64,000 nucleotides of DNA from Enterobacter chuandaensis (GCF_003594915.1 NZ_QZCS01000003.1:351634-415633), one strand, 5' to 3'. Counted from the stretch's first letter, positions 19,421 to 32,140 are shown. Numbers and translations are program-made. The notes: generated by a model from the letters alone, not told the origin.

Positions 19421-19436
19421 ATGTAACCGTTTTCAA
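19421..19436 (+). promoter_or_regulatory. GalS operator of the mgl operon
   Basis: ATGTAACCGTTTTCAA fits the Gal operator consensus at 11 of 13 defined positions and abuts the CRP site, matching the mglB promoter layout of E. coli. Confidence 0.8.
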
Positions 19437-19438
19437 TC

Positions 19439-19454
19439 TGTGAGTAAATTCACA
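19439..19454 (+). promoter_or_regulatory. CRP site of the mgl operon
   Basis: TGTGAGTAAATTCACA is a perfect match to both CRP half-sites TGTGA and TCACA with the 6-base spacer. Confidence 0.9.
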
Positions 19455-19702
19455 GTATCTTAACAAGGCGCTGACTATGATGTCAGCGTTTTAGGGGCTG
19501 AAACGCTATGTAACAGTGATTATTCACTTTCACCATAGCCAATGTGCCGCAAACAACGAATAAAACGCATTTCTGGAGCGTTACCGACCACGGAAGATAG
19601 AAATTTTATAAGTGAACGTCGGCTATCAGTAACGTTTTATTAACACCTGCCTGCCGATCGTTATTCACAAGAACTACCCTGCATAAAAAAACCGGAGATA
19701 CC

Positions 19703-20701
19703 ATGAATAAGAAGGTGTTGACCCTGTCTGCTGTAATGGCAAGCATGCTTTTTGGTGCAGCAGCGCATGCTGCGGATACCCGTATTGGTGTGACCATCTA
19801 TAAATACGACGACAACTTCATGTCTGTTGTGCGTAAAGCCATTGAGAAAGATGCGAAAGCAGCGCCAGACGTACAGCTGCTGATGAATGACTCCCAGAAC
19901 GACCAGTCCAAACAGAACGACCAGATCGACGTTCTGCTGGCGAAAGGCGTGAAAGCCCTGGCAATCAACCTGGTTGACCCGGCTGCAGCAGGCACGGTTA
20001 TCGAGAAAGCGCGTGGCCAGAACGTGCCAATCGTCTTCTTCAACAAAGAACCTTCCCGTAAGGCGCTGGACAGCTATGACAAAGCGTATTACGTCGGTAC
20101 TGACTCCAAAGAGTCCGGCATTATTCAGGGCGATCTGATCGCGAAACACTGGGCGGCTAACCCGAACTGGGATCTGAACAAAGACGGCCAGATCCAGTTC
20201 GTGCTGCTGAAAGGCGAACCAGGCCATCCGGATGCTGAAGCGCGTACCACCTATGTTATCAAAGAGCTGAACGATAAAGGTCTGAAAACCCAGCAGCTGG
20301 CGTTAGATACGGCGATGTGGGACACCGCTCAGGCGAAAGATAAGATGGACGCGTGGCTGTCTGGCCCGAACGCGAACAAAATCGAAGTGGTCATTGCCAA
20401 CAACGATGCGATGGCAATGGGTGCGGTTGAAGCGCTGAAAGCCCACAATAAATCGTCCATCCCGGTATTTGGTGTGGATGCCCTGCCAGAAGCGCTGGCG
20501 CTGGTTAAATCTGGCGCGATGGCCGGTACCGTTCTGAACGATGCCAACAACCAGGCGAAAGCGACCTTTGATCTGGCGAAAAACCTCGCCGACGGTAAAG
20601 GCGCGGCAGATGGCACCAACTGGAAAATTGACAACAAAATCGTTCGCGTACCTTACGTGGGCGTAGACCAGTCCAACCTGGCTGAGTTTATCGGTAAATA
20701 A
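19703..20701 (+). CDS. mglB: Galactose/glucose-binding periplasmic protein MglB
   Basis: Periplasmic receptor for D-galactose and D-glucose that feeds the MglAC importer and the Trg chemoreceptor. The 332-residue precursor has a signal peptide ending AAHAA before [15 protein letters not shown]. The calcium-binding loop DLNKDGQIQ and sugar contacts such as NNDAMAMGA are present. The promoter region before it carries a GalS operator and a perfect CRP site. First gene of mglBAC. Confidence 0.97.
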   Translation: MNKKVLTLSAVMASMLFGAAAHAADTRIGVTIYKYDDNFMSVVRKAIEKDAKAAPDVQLLMNDSQNDQSKQNDQIDVLLAKGVKALAINLVDPAAAGTVIEKARGQNVPIVFFNKEPSRKALDSYDKAYYVGTDSKESGIIQGDLIAKHWAANPNWDLNKDGQIQFVLLKGEPGHPDAEARTTYVIKELNDKGLKTQQLALDTAMWDTAQAKDKMDAWLSGPNANKIEVVIANNDAMAMGAVEALKAHNKSSIPVFGVDALPEALALVKSGAMAGTVLNDANNQAKATFDLAKNLADGKGAADGTNWKIDNKIVRVPYVGVDQSNLAEFIGK

Positions 20702-20780
20702 GATCTTTGTTTTGTCTTCACTGGGCGCAATTCGTTGCGCCCTTTTATAACGCGATATGCGAGGCCAACAAGGTATAATT

Positions 20781-22301
20781 ATGGTCAGCACAACTACTCA
20801 GTCGTCCGGTGAATACTTGTTGGAAATGACAGGCGTCAACAAGTCCTTCCCCGGTGTTAAGGCACTCGATAATGTTAATTTAAAAGTTCGTCCTCACTCT
20901 ATTCATGCATTAATGGGGGAGAACGGTGCGGGTAAATCAACATTATTAAAATGTCTTTTTGGGATCTATCAAAAAGATTCTGGCAGCATTCTTTTTCAGG
21001 GGAAAGAGATCGATTTCCATTCAGCGAAAGAAGCACTGGAAAACGGTATCTCAATGGTTCACCAGGAATTAAACCTGGTACTGCAACGCTCGGTAATGGA
21101 TAACATGTGGTTGGGACGTTACCCAACCAAAGGTGTGTTTGTCGATCAGGATAAAATGTATCGCGACACCAAGGCGATTTTCGATGAGCTGGATATTGAT
21201 ATCGACCCGCGCGCCCGCGTGGGGACATTATCCGTTTCCCAGATGCAGATGATCGAAATTGCCAAAGCGTTCTCCTATGACGCGAAAATCGTCATCATGG
21301 ACGAGCCCACCTCGTCATTAACGGAAAAAGAGGTTAATCACCTTTTTACCATTATTCGTAAGCTGAAAGATCGCGGCTGCGGCATCGTCTATATCTCGCA
21401 CAAAATGGAAGAGATCTTCCAGCTGTGCGATGAAATTACCATCCTGCGCGACGGGCAGTGGATTGCCACGCAGCCGCTGGAAGGGCTGGACATGGACAAG
21501 ATCATCGCTATGATGGTCGGTCGTTCCCTGAACCAGCGCTTCCCGGACAAAGAGAACAAGCCGGGTGAAGTGATCCTTGAGGTGCGCAATCTGACCTCGC
21601 TGCGTCAGCCGTCCATCCGTGATGTTTCTTTCGACCTTCACAAAGGCGAAATTCTTGGCATCGCAGGGCTGGTGGGCGCTAAGCGCACCGATATCGTGGA
21701 AACCCTGTTTGGCATCCGCGAGAAGGCCGAAGGCACTATTACTCTGCACGGGAAGAAAATTAATAACCACAACGCCAACGAAGCCATTAATAACGGTTTT
21801 GCGCTGGTGACGGAAGAGCGTCGTTCGACCGGTATTTATGCTTATCTGGATATTAACTTTAACTCGTTAATTTCGAATATTCGTAATTACAAAAACAAAG
21901 TCGGACTGCTGGATAACTCCCGCATGAAGAGCGATACCCAATGGGTAATTGACTCCATGCGCGTGAAAACGCCTGGCCACCGCACGCAAATTGGTTCGCT
22001 TTCCGGTGGTAACCAGCAGAAAGTGATTATCGGCCGTTGGTTGTTAACCCAGCCTGAAATTCTGATGCTGGATGAACCCACCCGCGGTATTGACGTCGGT
22101 GCGAAGTTTGAAATTTATCAGCTGATTGCCGAGCTGGCGAAAAAGAATAAAGGGATCATTATTATTTCTTCCGAAATGCCGGAACTGTTAGGGATCACGG
22201 ACCGTATTCTGGTTATGAGCAATGGTCTCGTTGCCGGTATTGTTGACACCAAAACGACAACGCAAAACGAAATTTTGCGTCTTGCGTCTTTGCACCTTTA
22301 A
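20781..22301 (+). CDS. mglA: Galactose ABC importer ATPase MglA
   Basis: Two-domain ATPase that powers methyl-galactoside/galactose import. The start giving [16 protein letters not shown] yields 506 residues as in E. coli; eight upstream codons are excluded. The first ATPase half has Walker [11 protein letters not shown], signature LSVSQMQ and Walker B IVIMDEP. The second half has the degenerate Walker [10 protein letters not shown] usual in this family, with signature LSGGNQQK and Walker B ILMLDEP. mglC follows after 15 bases. Confidence 0.97.
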   Translation: MVSTTTQSSGEYLLEMTGVNKSFPGVKALDNVNLKVRPHSIHALMGENGAGKSTLLKCLFGIYQKDSGSILFQGKEIDFHSAKEALENGISMVHQELNLVLQRSVMDNMWLGRYPTKGVFVDQDKMYRDTKAIFDELDIDIDPRARVGTLSVSQMQMIEIAKAFSYDAKIVIMDEPTSSLTEKEVNHLFTIIRKLKDRGCGIVYISHKMEEIFQLCDEITILRDGQWIATQPLEGLDMDKIIAMMVGRSLNQRFPDKENKPGEVILEVRNLTSLRQPSIRDVSFDLHKGEILGIAGLVGAKRTDIVETLFGIREKAEGTITLHGKKINNHNANEAINNGFALVTEERRSTGIYAYLDINFNSLISNIRNYKNKVGLLDNSRMKSDTQWVIDSMRVKTPGHRTQIGSLSGGNQQKVIIGRWLLTQPEILMLDEPTRGIDVGAKFEIYQLIAELAKKNKGIIIISSEMPELLGITDRILVMSNGLVAGIVDTKTTTQNEILRLASLHL

Positions 22302-22316
22302 GATCAGGGGCTCCTC

Positions 22317-23327
22317 ATGAGTGCGTTAAATAAAAAAAGTTTTCTCACTTACCTGAAAGAAGGCGGTATTTACGTTGTTCTTTTAGTCCTGCTGGCCATC
22401 ATTATTTTCCAGGACCCTACGTTCTTAAGCCTGCTGAACCTGAGTAACATTCTGACCCAGTCCTCCGTGCGTATTATCATTGCGCTGGGCGTGGCGGGGC
22501 TCATCGTAACCCAGGGGACAGACCTTTCTGCCGGTCGACAGGTCGGCCTGGCGGCGGTTATCGCGGCGACCCTGCTGCAGTCGATGGAAAACGCCAACAA
22601 GGTGTTCCCGGAAATGGCCACCATGCCGATTTTCGTGGTGATCTTGATTGTCTGCGCCATCGGGGCGGTGATTGGCCTGATCAACGGTATTATCATCGCT
22701 TACCTCAACGTGACGCCGTTTATCACCACGCTGGGTACGATGATCATCGTTTACGGTATCAACTCCCTGTATTACGACTTCGTGGGCGCGTCGCCGATTT
22801 CGGGCTTTGACAGCGGCTTCTCCACCTTTACGCAAGGGTTTATCGCGTTGGGCAGCTTCCGCCTGTCGTACATCACCTTCTATGCGCTGATTGCGGTGGC
22901 TTTTGTCTGGATCCTGTGGAACAAAACGCGCTTCGGTAAAAACATCTTCGCTATCGGCGGTAACCCGGAAGCGGCGAAAGTGTCCGGGGTAAACGTTGCC
23001 CTTAACCTGCTGATGATTTACGCGCTGTCCGGTGTGTTCTACGCCTTCGGCGGGATGCTGGAAGCAGGCCGTATCGGCTCAGCAACCAACAACCTTGGCT
23101 TCATGTACGAGCTGGATGCGATTGCGGCCTGCGTGGTCGGCGGCGTCTCCTTCAGCGGCGGGGTAGGGACCGTGCTGGGCGTGGTCACCGGTGTGATCAT
23201 CTTTACCGTGATCAACTATGGTTTGACCTACATCGGCGTGAACCCGTACTGGCAGTACATCATCAAGGGCGCGATCATTATCTTCGCGGTGGCGCTGGAT
23301 TCACTGAAGTACGCGCGTAAGAAGTAA
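22317..23327 (+). CDS. mglC: Galactose ABC importer permease MglC
   Basis: Membrane channel of the galactose importer. The 336-residue protein has eight to ten hydrophobic segments and the family stretch AIGGNPEAAKVSGVNV. It is the last gene of the operon and is followed by a strong terminator. Confidence 0.97.
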   Translation: MSALNKKSFLTYLKEGGIYVVLLVLLAIIIFQDPTFLSLLNLSNILTQSSVRIIIALGVAGLIVTQGTDLSAGRQVGLAAVIAATLLQSMENANKVFPEMATMPIFVVILIVCAIGAVIGLINGIIIAYLNVTPFITTLGTMIIVYGINSLYYDFVGASPISGFDSGFSTFTQGFIALGSFRLSYITFYALIAVAFVWILWNKTRFGKNIFAIGGNPEAAKVSGVNVALNLLMIYALSGVFYAFGGMLEAGRIGSATNNLGFMYELDAIAACVVGGVSFSGGVGTVLGVVTGVIIFTVINYGLTYIGVNPYWQYIIKGAIIIFAVALDSLKYARKK

Positions 23328-23341
23328 GTTCATTCACAATG

Positions 23342-23373
23342 AAAAGGCCCGCTCACGTAGCGGGCCTTTTTTT
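23342..23373 (+). terminator. mglBAC terminator
   Basis: Stem AAAGGCCCGCT with its exact complement, 5-base loop, then seven T including the end of the stem. Confidence 0.9.
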
Positions 23374-23442
23374 GCCCGGTGGCGCGACGCTTACCGGGCC
23401 TACAAAATCGCGATCGTAGGTCGGGCGAAGCCGCCACCCGAC
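23374..23442. repeat. REP-type palindromic repeat pair
   Basis: Two REP units (23374-23403 and 23416-23442) in opposite orientation between mglC and sanA, with the same sequence type as the pair at 821-917. Confidence 0.8.
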
Positions 23443-23450
23443 AAACGTTA

Positions 23451-24197
<747 letters not shown>

Positions 24198-24260
24198 CTA
24201 CTTTACCCGCCTGGTTAGCGCAAGAAACAGCGACTCAACTGAGGGGTTTTTCAGCAACGT

Positions 24261-24280
24261 GGCGGACATTTCTGTCCGCC
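24261..24280 (-). terminator. Hairpin after cdd
   Basis: Perfect 8-bp stem (GGCGGACA with TGTCCGCC) a few bases past the cdd stop. There is no T run, so it may protect the 3' end rather than terminate. Confidence 0.4.
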
Positions 24281-24287
24281 GGAAGGT

Positions 24288-25172
<885 letters not shown>

Positions 25173-25276
25173 GGCGTTTGCCTCATAAAGGTTAATGGAT
25201 CGGTAGTTTACGGAGCCGTCAGGGCTTTATATGTGATCCACTTCTCATTATGTATGCAACTTATGAAAACAAAATG

Positions 25277-25301
25277 AAATTTGCGCGACGCATCGCAAAT
25301 T

Positions 25302-25302
<1 letters not shown>
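25277..25302 (-). promoter_or_regulatory. CRP/CytR-type dyad upstream of cdd
   Basis: A perfect 9-bp-arm inverted repeat (AAATTTGCG with its complement, 8-base gap) about 105 bp before cdd. It touches the yohK stop codon. The E. coli cdd promoter has CRP sites of this sequence, bound together with CytR. Confidence 0.5.
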
Positions 25303-26425
<1,123 letters not shown>

Positions 26426-26438
26426 TTAAACCCGAAAA

Positions 26439-26454
26439 TGTGCCACGGATCACA
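26439..26454 (-). promoter_or_regulatory. CRP site upstream of yohJK
   Basis: TGTGCCACGGATCACA matches nine of ten positions of the two CRP half-sites with correct spacing, about 50 bp before the yohJ start. Confidence 0.6.
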
Positions 26455-26469
26455 TCATGAATTTTGAGC

Positions 26470-26502
26470 ATACCAGACATTCCGAAATGGAACGTCTGGT
26501 AT
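26470..26502. other. Long intergenic hairpin between the amidotransferase gene and yohJ
   Basis: Arms of 14 bases (26470-26483 and 26489-26502) pair at 13 positions around a 5-base loop. No T run follows on either strand, so it is not a typical terminator. Confidence 0.5.
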
Positions 26503-26578
26503 CACAGTACAGGGACAGGCTACAGTTTAGAGGAGGAATTTCAGTGGCGAAGTGACGAGTCAGAGAAATGCCTCTGAG

Positions 26579-27295
26579 TCAGGCATCGCGTTGTGCGGTA
26601 AGTTTATCCAGGAAAGAAAATAGCACTTGATTCATTTCACGATAATCATGCGAGCGGAGTTTTTCCGCCGTTTCGACAAAACGGAATTCTCCCGCACGGT
26701 GGAGATCGTTCTGCGAATGTGCGATAAGCAGCTCAACCACCTCCGGCGTCAACTCCATATGACACTGAAAACCATAAACCCATTCGCTGTATTGCACGAT
26801 CTGACGAGGGCAGCCCTCGCTATAAGCCAGAACCTTTGCCTGTGATGTCAATCCTGGCATGTCGTTATGCCAGTGACCGACGTCCAGCCAACTGCCAAAA
26901 TCCTCAAACAATGGGTTCGCCTTGCCTGCATCTGTGAGCCTGATGGGAAATTTACCGATCTCTTTTTCCGGGCTGTGACAAAACGCTGCGCCCATCGCTT
27001 CACCAATAAGCTGTGAACCCAGACAAACGCCAATCACCATTTTCCCCGCCTCTATAGCGCGGCTAATGAGCGCTATTTCTGCCTGTGCATCAAACCAGGG
27101 GCATTCCTGAAGCGTGGTGGCTGGTGACTGCGGGCCCCCCATAATGATAAGCAAGTCGGTGCTTTCCAGATCATCAGGTAAAGGGTCATACTGATAAACC
27201 CGGGTGTAGCTCAGGCTACAGCCGCGATTTTTCCCCCAGGTTTCATATGCGCCCGGCGCTTCGAAATGTTCATGAATGATAAAATGGATGTGCAT
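26579..27295 (-). CDS. Class I glutamine amidotransferase-like protein
   Basis: A 238-residue stand-alone glutamine amidotransferase domain of the GMP-synthase-like type. The nucleophile C91 sits in IGVCLGSQLIG and the His-Glu pair in FQCHMELTPE, so the catalytic triad appears complete. An earlier MGGPQSP segment forms the oxyanion hole. No synthase domain is fused or adjacent, so the ammonia acceptor is unknown; related single-domain enzymes act on gamma-glutamyl compounds. It is divergent from an AraC-type gene with only 59 bp between, which suggests that regulator controls it. The pair is absent from this place in E. coli K-12. Confidence 0.8.
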   Translation of the reverse strand: MHIHFIIHEHFEAPGAYETWGKNRGCSLSYTRVYQYDPLPDDLESTDLLIIMGGPQSPATTLQECPWFDAQAEIALISRAIEAGKMVIGVCLGSQLIGEAMGAAFCHSPEKEIGKFPIRLTDAGKANPLFEDFGSWLDVGHWHNDMPGLTSQAKVLAYSEGCPRQIVQYSEWVYGFQCHMELTPEVVELLIAHSQNDLHRAGEFRFVETAEKLRSHDYREMNQVLFSFLDKLTAQRDA

Positions 27296-27354
27296 TGTGT
27301 CTCTCTCTGATTACGTGTACAAGCAGCATCATAAGAGGAAGGGAGGAATGTGAA

Positions 27355-28152
27355 ATGCCAACCGTTATCGATAAAACGCCAATTCACGACGATGCCATCG
27401 GATGGTCCAGAGGGGCAATAAGCTATGCGCGCGGCGAAGTAGATCCGCCTCACCAGCATCCGCAGGGGCAACTTTTGTTTGCCTTCAAAGGGGTCATGCT
27501 GGTCGAAACCGGCAATAAACGCTGGGTCATACCGCCACAGCGCGCGCTGTGGATCCCTCCCTTTCAGGAGCACACCTACAGCGTGTTATCCGCAACAGAA
27601 CTCCGCGCGGTCTGGTTTAGCCCCGCATTGATATCGCAATGCGAACCGTTTAAGCGTAAAGAAGAGGTTCACGTGATTAAGGCGACAGCGTTGTTCAAAG
27701 AGCTGATTGCCGGACTGTTCAGCGCGGAATATCGGCCTGCAAGTCAGCGAAGCATGGCCGTTTTGCTGCTCGAAATCCTCAGTGAGACGCAACAGATCTC
27801 AGCCGAATTGCCGATGCCCGATGATGAGCGGTTACATCGCGTTGCCTGTGACATCATTGCCAACAATCTCTGGGATGTTTCTATGGAAAGGCTGGCAGAA
27901 CGGGCAGCGATGTCCGAACGCACGTTTTCACGCGCCTTTATCAAAGATACAGGCTTTAGCTTCCGGACCTGGCGACAGCGAGCAAGGATTTGTGCCTCAC
28001 TGGACTTGCTCGCAAATGGATACCCGGTTAAACAGGTGGCCTGGATGCTGGGTTTTTCCGGTCCGGCGGCATTTGCGGCGGCGTTTCGCGCCATTGTCGG
28101 GGCAACACCGGCTGACTTTCTCCCTGAACAGAAGCGCTTCCCAGCGATATAG
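27355..28152 (+). CDS. AraC-family transcription regulator with cupin sensor
   Basis: A 265-residue regulator with an N-terminal cupin domain (GEVDPPHQHPQGQLLFAF, about 25-110) and a C-terminal AraC double helix-turn-helix (about 165-260: MERLAERAAMSERTFSRAF and PVKQVAWMLGFSGPAAFAAAF). The start giving MPTVIDKTPIH follows GGGAGG; the open frame extends 20 codons upstream into the divergent promoter. It is divergent from the amidotransferase gene and probably responds to a small substrate of it. I do not assign a gene name. Confidence 0.82.
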   Translation: MPTVIDKTPIHDDAIGWSRGAISYARGEVDPPHQHPQGQLLFAFKGVMLVETGNKRWVIPPQRALWIPPFQEHTYSVLSATELRAVWFSPALISQCEPFKRKEEVHVIKATALFKELIAGLFSAEYRPASQRSMAVLLLEILSETQQISAELPMPDDERLHRVACDIIANNLWDVSMERLAERAAMSERTFSRAFIKDTGFSFRTWRQRARICASLDLLANGYPVKQVAWMLGFSGPAAFAAAFRAIVGATPADFLPEQKRFPAI

Positions 28153-28194
28153 AGAGCAGCTACTATAGCGCGTCTTTTTTCACAGGTACTCAGA

Positions 28195-29127
28195 ATGCGT
28201 GTTTTACTGGCTCCGATGGAAGGCGTGCTCGACTCTCTCGTGCGCGAGCTGCTTACCGAGGTGAACGATTACGATCTCTGCGTGACGGAGTTTTTGCGCG
28301 TGGTCGATATGTTGCTGCCAGAAAAGTCATTCTATCGTCTCTGCCCTGAACTGCATCGTCAGAGCCGGACCCCTTCCGGCACGCTGGTCCGTGTTCAGCT
28401 GCTCGGCCAGTATCCTGAATGGCTGGCGGAAAACGCCGCCCGCGCGGTTGAGCTGGGTTCTTACGGCGTCGATCTCAACTGCGGCTGTCCGTCAAAGCTG
28501 GTCAACGGCAGCGGCGGCGGAGCGACGTTGCTGAAAGATCCTGAGCTGATTTACCGCGGCGCAAAAGCCATGCGTGAGGCCGTGCCCTCGCACCTGCCGG
28601 TAACGGTAAAGGTCCGCCTGGGCTGGGACAGCGACGCCCGACAGTTTGAAATTGCCGATGCGGTGCAGCAGGCGGGCGCTACCGAGCTGGTGGTGCATGG
28701 CCGCACCAAAGAAGATGGCTACAAAGCCGAGCGCATTAACTGGCAGGCGATTGGTGAGATCCGCAAGCGACTCACCATTCCGGTGATCGCCAACGGTGAA
28801 ATCTGGGATTATGAGAGCGCGCAGGCGTGCCTGAAAGCCACCGGCTGTGATGCGGTGATGATCGGTCGCGGCGCGCTGAACGTGCCGAACCTCAGCCGGG
28901 TGGTGAAATATAACGCGCCGCGGATGCCGTGGGCAGAAGTTGTTACGCTGCTGCAAAAATACAGCCGCCTGGAAAAGCAGGGCGACACCGGTTTGTATCA
29001 CGTCGCGCGTATTAAGCAGTGGCTGAGTTATTTACGCAAAGAGTACAGCGAAGCGCTGGGGCTGTTTCAGGAGATCCGTACGCTACAAACTTCTGCTGAT
29101 ATTGCCCGGGTCATCCAGTCAAAATAA
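28195..29127 (+). CDS. dusC: tRNA-dihydrouridine(16) synthase DusC
   Basis: FMN enzyme that reduces uridine 16 in tRNA to dihydrouridine. The 310-residue protein has the TIM barrel with the catalytic cysteine C98 in [16 protein letters not shown], the FMN segment LAPMEGVLD, and the C-terminal helical RNA-binding domain that defines the DusC branch. E. coli DusC is 315 residues. mdtQ lies downstream. Confidence 0.94.
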   Translation: MRVLLAPMEGVLDSLVRELLTEVNDYDLCVTEFLRVVDMLLPEKSFYRLCPELHRQSRTPSGTLVRVQLLGQYPEWLAENAARAVELGSYGVDLNCGCPSKLVNGSGGGATLLKDPELIYRGAKAMREAVPSHLPVTVKVRLGWDSDARQFEIADAVQQAGATELVVHGRTKEDGYKAERINWQAIGEIRKRLTIPVIANGEIWDYESAQACLKATGCDAVMIGRGALNVPNLSRVVKYNAPRMPWAEVVTLLQKYSRLEKQGDTGLYHVARIKQWLSYLRKEYSEALGLFQEIRTLQTSADIARVIQSK

Positions 29128-29279
29128 CCCGCAAAAATATTTGAATTTTAATAATTCATTCAGTGAATACTTTGCCGAGTATGTAAATGTATGACAATTT
29201 GCGGATTGCCACGCGTTACTAAAAAATAGCGCGTCATCAAGCGTAAGTTGCGCCTTTATTTTTTTGAGTGCATGGCGTA

Positions 29280-30698
29280 ATGAAACGTTTTCTTATTTTA
29301 TCTCTGAGTGCTCCCCTTGTTTTTATGCTGGCTGGCTGCGCACCGGAACATTCCACGGTGTCGCCAATTCAAACGCAAACGACAGCCGCGTCCGTTAATA
29401 CCCGACTGAGCCATGCAGACTGGCCGAAAAACGAATGGTGGAAAGAATATAACGACCCGCAGTTAAATTCGCTTATTGCCAAAGCGATAGCGGATGCGCC
29501 CGATATGCAAATTGCCCGGCAGCGCATTACGCTTGCCGAAGCGCAGGCCAGAGCCGCTATCGCAGCCGATGGCCCACAGATGGATTTTTCTGCGGATGTT
29601 GAACGGCAAAAAATGTCGGCGGAAGGGCTGATGGGGCCATTTGCCCTGACCGACCCGGCGGCGGGCACCACCGGACCCTGGTACACCAACGGCACCTTTG
29701 GCCTGACGGCGGGCTGGGATCTCGATCTTTGGGGAAAAAACCGCGCCCGGATTGCAGCGCGTATCGGTAAGGTGAATGCGCAAAAAGCGGAGCTGGAGCA
29801 GACCCGCCAGCTGCTTTCAACCAGCGTTGCGCGTCTTTACTGGGCGTGGCAGACCCAGGCCGAAGCAGGGGATGTACTTGTCCGGATCAAACAGGAGCAG
29901 GAAAATATTATCGACGCCGATCGTGAACTGTATCAGCACGGTATTACCTCCTCGGTGGAAGGCGTCGAAACCGATATTCATGCCAGTAAGACTGACGAGC
30001 AGTTAGCTGACGTGAAGGGAAAAATGAAGGCCATTGAAGCGCGTCTGGATGCGCTGACCGGTACATCTGCAATTCAGCTTACGCGCCATGCGTTACCTGC
30101 AACCGAAGCCTCGCTACCGTCAACGCTGGGATATGAACTGCTGGCTCGCCGTCCGGATCTACAGGAAGCGCACTGGTATATTGAAGCCTCCATGAGCGAG
30201 GTGGAAGCCGCCAGAGCGGCGTTCTACCCTGATGTGAACCTGATGGCATTTTTACAGCAGGACGCCCTTCACCTGAGCGATCTGTTCCGCTCTTCCGCGC
30301 AGCAGATGGGCGTTACCGCCGGGCTGACGTTGCCAATTTTCGACAGCGGCAGGCTGAATGCCAACCTGGATATTGCCCAGGCGCAGAATAATCTCTCGGT
30401 CGCCAATTACAACAAAGCGGTGGTGGAGGCGGTCAATCAGGTGGCGCGTACGGCAAGTGAAGTTGAAACCCTGACGGCAAAAAATCTTCACCAGCAGCAG
30501 GTTGAAAAAGACGCGGCGCGCGTGGTCGCGCTGGCGCAGGCGCGTTTTAGCGCAGGTATTATTGCCGGCTCGCGGGTCAGCGAAGCCAGAATCCCGGCGC
30601 TTGAAGAACATCTCGAAGGCGTGATGCTGAAAGGCCAGTATATCGACGCCACGCTGCAACTCACGTCGGCGCTGGGCGGCGGCTATCATCATGGCTAA
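29280..30698 (+). CDS. mdtQ: Outer-membrane efflux lipoprotein MdtQ (NodT/TolC family)
   Basis: A 472-residue outer-membrane channel of the NodT family for multidrug efflux. A lipoprotein signal peptide ends with the lipobox LAGC; the rest shows two repeated TolC-like domains (WWKEYNDPQLNSLIAKA, YELLARRPDLQEAHW, GLTLPIFDSGRLNANLD). The ATG giving MKRFLILSLS is chosen over one four codons upstream. In E. coli K-12 the gene is a broken pseudogene, whereas here the frame is whole. No inner-membrane pump or fusion protein is adjacent. Confidence 0.9.
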   Translation: MKRFLILSLSAPLVFMLAGCAPEHSTVSPIQTQTTAASVNTRLSHADWPKNEWWKEYNDPQLNSLIAKAIADAPDMQIARQRITLAEAQARAAIAADGPQMDFSADVERQKMSAEGLMGPFALTDPAAGTTGPWYTNGTFGLTAGWDLDLWGKNRARIAARIGKVNAQKAELEQTRQLLSTSVARLYWAWQTQAEAGDVLVRIKQEQENIIDADRELYQHGITSSVEGVETDIHASKTDEQLADVKGKMKAIEARLDALTGTSAIQLTRHALPATEASLPSTLGYELLARRPDLQEAHWYIEASMSEVEAARAAFYPDVNLMAFLQQDALHLSDLFRSSAQQMGVTAGLTLPIFDSGRLNANLDIAQAQNNLSVANYNKAVVEAVNQVARTASEVETLTAKNLHQQQVEKDAARVVALAQARFSAGIIAGSRVSEARIPALEEHLEGVMLKGQYIDATLQLTSALGGGYHHG

Positions 30699-30748
30699 AA
30701 AGGGTCATTATCTATACTTACCTCTTTGCAGTTTTTCAGGAGGTGAGT

Positions 30749-31513
30749 ATGACCAGAGTAGCAATTGTAACCGCATCGGATTCCGGGATTGGTAAAACCA
30801 CGGCGCTGATGCTGGCAGAGCGCGGGTTTGATATTGGCGTCACCTGGCATTCCGATGAAAAAGGGGCGCTGGAAACCTGTCGGGAAGTCGAAGCCCATGG
30901 GCAGCGCGCAGAGGCTATCCATCTTGATTTAAGCACGCTCCCGGAAGGTGCCGACGCTATTGAAACGCTGATTGCGCGTTTCGGCCGGCTGGACGTTCTG
31001 GTTAACAATGCCGGAGCGATGATCAAAGCGCCCTTCCTTGAGATGCCTTTTGACGACTGGCGGAACATTTTCACCGTCGACGTTGACGGCGCGTTTCTCT
31101 GCTCGCAGATTGCCGCCCGGCAGATGGTGAAGCAGGGGGAAGGGGGGCGGATTGTGAACATCACCTCGGTGCATGAGCACACGCCGCTGCCGGAAGCCAG
31201 CGCCTATACCGCCGCGAAACATGCGCTCGGCGGCTTAACCAAATCGATGGCGATGGAGCTGGTGAAGCATAAGATTCTGGTAAACGCCGTCGCGCCGGGT
31301 GCCATTGCCACGCCGATGAACGATATGGACGACAGCGAAGTGAGGGAAGGGTCAATGCCGGAAATCCCACTGGCAAGGCCGGGCCACACCAAAGAAATCG
31401 CCAGCCTGGTGGCATGGCTGTGCGACAGCGACGCCAGCTATACGACAGGACAATCGTTTATCGTCGACGGGGGCTTTATGCTGGCGAACCCGCAGTTTAA
31501 GCCGGAGGGGTAA
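30749..31513 (+). CDS. yohF: Short-chain oxidoreductase YohF
   Basis: A 254-residue NAD(P)-dependent short-chain dehydrogenase; its substrate is not known. The cofactor motif TASDSGIGK, the NNAG motif, and the catalytic Ser, Tyr and Lys (NITSVH, SAYTAAKHA) are intact. AGGAGG stands 6 bases before the ATG giving MTRVAIV; a GTG two codons upstream overlaps that ribosome site and is rejected. E. coli YohF is 253 residues. Confidence 0.92.
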   Translation: MTRVAIVTASDSGIGKTTALMLAERGFDIGVTWHSDEKGALETCREVEAHGQRAEAIHLDLSTLPEGADAIETLIARFGRLDVLVNNAGAMIKAPFLEMPFDDWRNIFTVDVDGAFLCSQIAARQMVKQGEGGRIVNITSVHEHTPLPEASAYTAAKHALGGLTKSMAMELVKHKILVNAVAPGAIATPMNDMDDSEVREGSMPEIPLARPGHTKEIASLVAWLCDSDASYTTGQSFIVDGGFMLANPQFKPEG

Positions 31514-31517
31514 GTTT

Positions 31518-31555
31518 CCCCTCACCCTACCCCTCTCCCCTTTGGGGTGAGGGGG
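31518..31555. repeat. CCCTCACC-family palindromic repeat
   Basis: An imperfect copy of the palindrome at 10211-10259, lying between the converging yohF and yohD genes. Confidence 0.6.
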
Positions 31556-31567
31556 AGTAGACCGCAC

Positions 31568-32140
31568 TCACTCTTCATCTCGCCTCTTTTCCCGTTGCCG
31601 CATCCACAGCCTGACCCCAATCACCGCCACAACCACCAGAATCAACCACGCCCAGTGCTTCAGGTGTTGGTCAAGATTATGCAGCCACGGGCCAATCACC
31701 TCACCGCCAACGTAACCAAGCGTCGTGAAGATCAGCGCCCAGGCTATCGCGCCAACAATATTCAGCGGCAGGAAAATTTTGGGCGGCAGGCGGCTGGCGC
31801 CAATCAGTATCGGCCCGATAATCCTGAAGCCGTACATAAAGCGGGTGCCAATCACGAAAAGGTAAGGGTGACGCTGGATCAGGCGCTGTGCGCGGTTGAT
31901 TTTCTTTTTGTGTTTAGCGAATCGCTTGAGCAGCGTCGGGCCAAAGCGCAGCCCCAGGAAGTAGAGTAGTTGATCGCCAATCATACCGCCCAGCGCGACC
32001 GCAGCGACAACCAGCGGGAATTTCAATAAGCCCTGATGCGCGGCAACGCCGCCTAACAGCGTGATGGTTTCACCTTCAGCCACGCTGCCGATGACCAGTG
32101 CGGCATATCCATAGTGTTCAATGAGTGCGTTAATATCCAT
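31568..32140 (-). CDS. yohD: DedA family membrane protein YohD
   Basis: A 190-residue inner-membrane protein of the DedA family; members help recycle the lipid carrier undecaprenyl phosphate or flip phospholipids. Membrane segments and the family motif GTRFMYGFRIIGPILIGAS with its conserved arginines are visible, as is the acidic EGETITLLGG segment. Converges on yohF. Confidence 0.92.
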   Translation of the reverse strand: MDINALIEHYGYAALVIGSVAEGETITLLGGVAAHQGLLKFPLVVAAVALGGMIGDQLLYFLGLRFGPTLLKRFAKHKKKINRAQRLIQRHPYLFVIGTRFMYGFRIIGPILIGASRLPPKIFLPLNIVGAIAWALIFTTLGYVGGEVIGPWLHNLDQHLKHWAWLILVVVAVIGVRLWMRQREKRRDEE

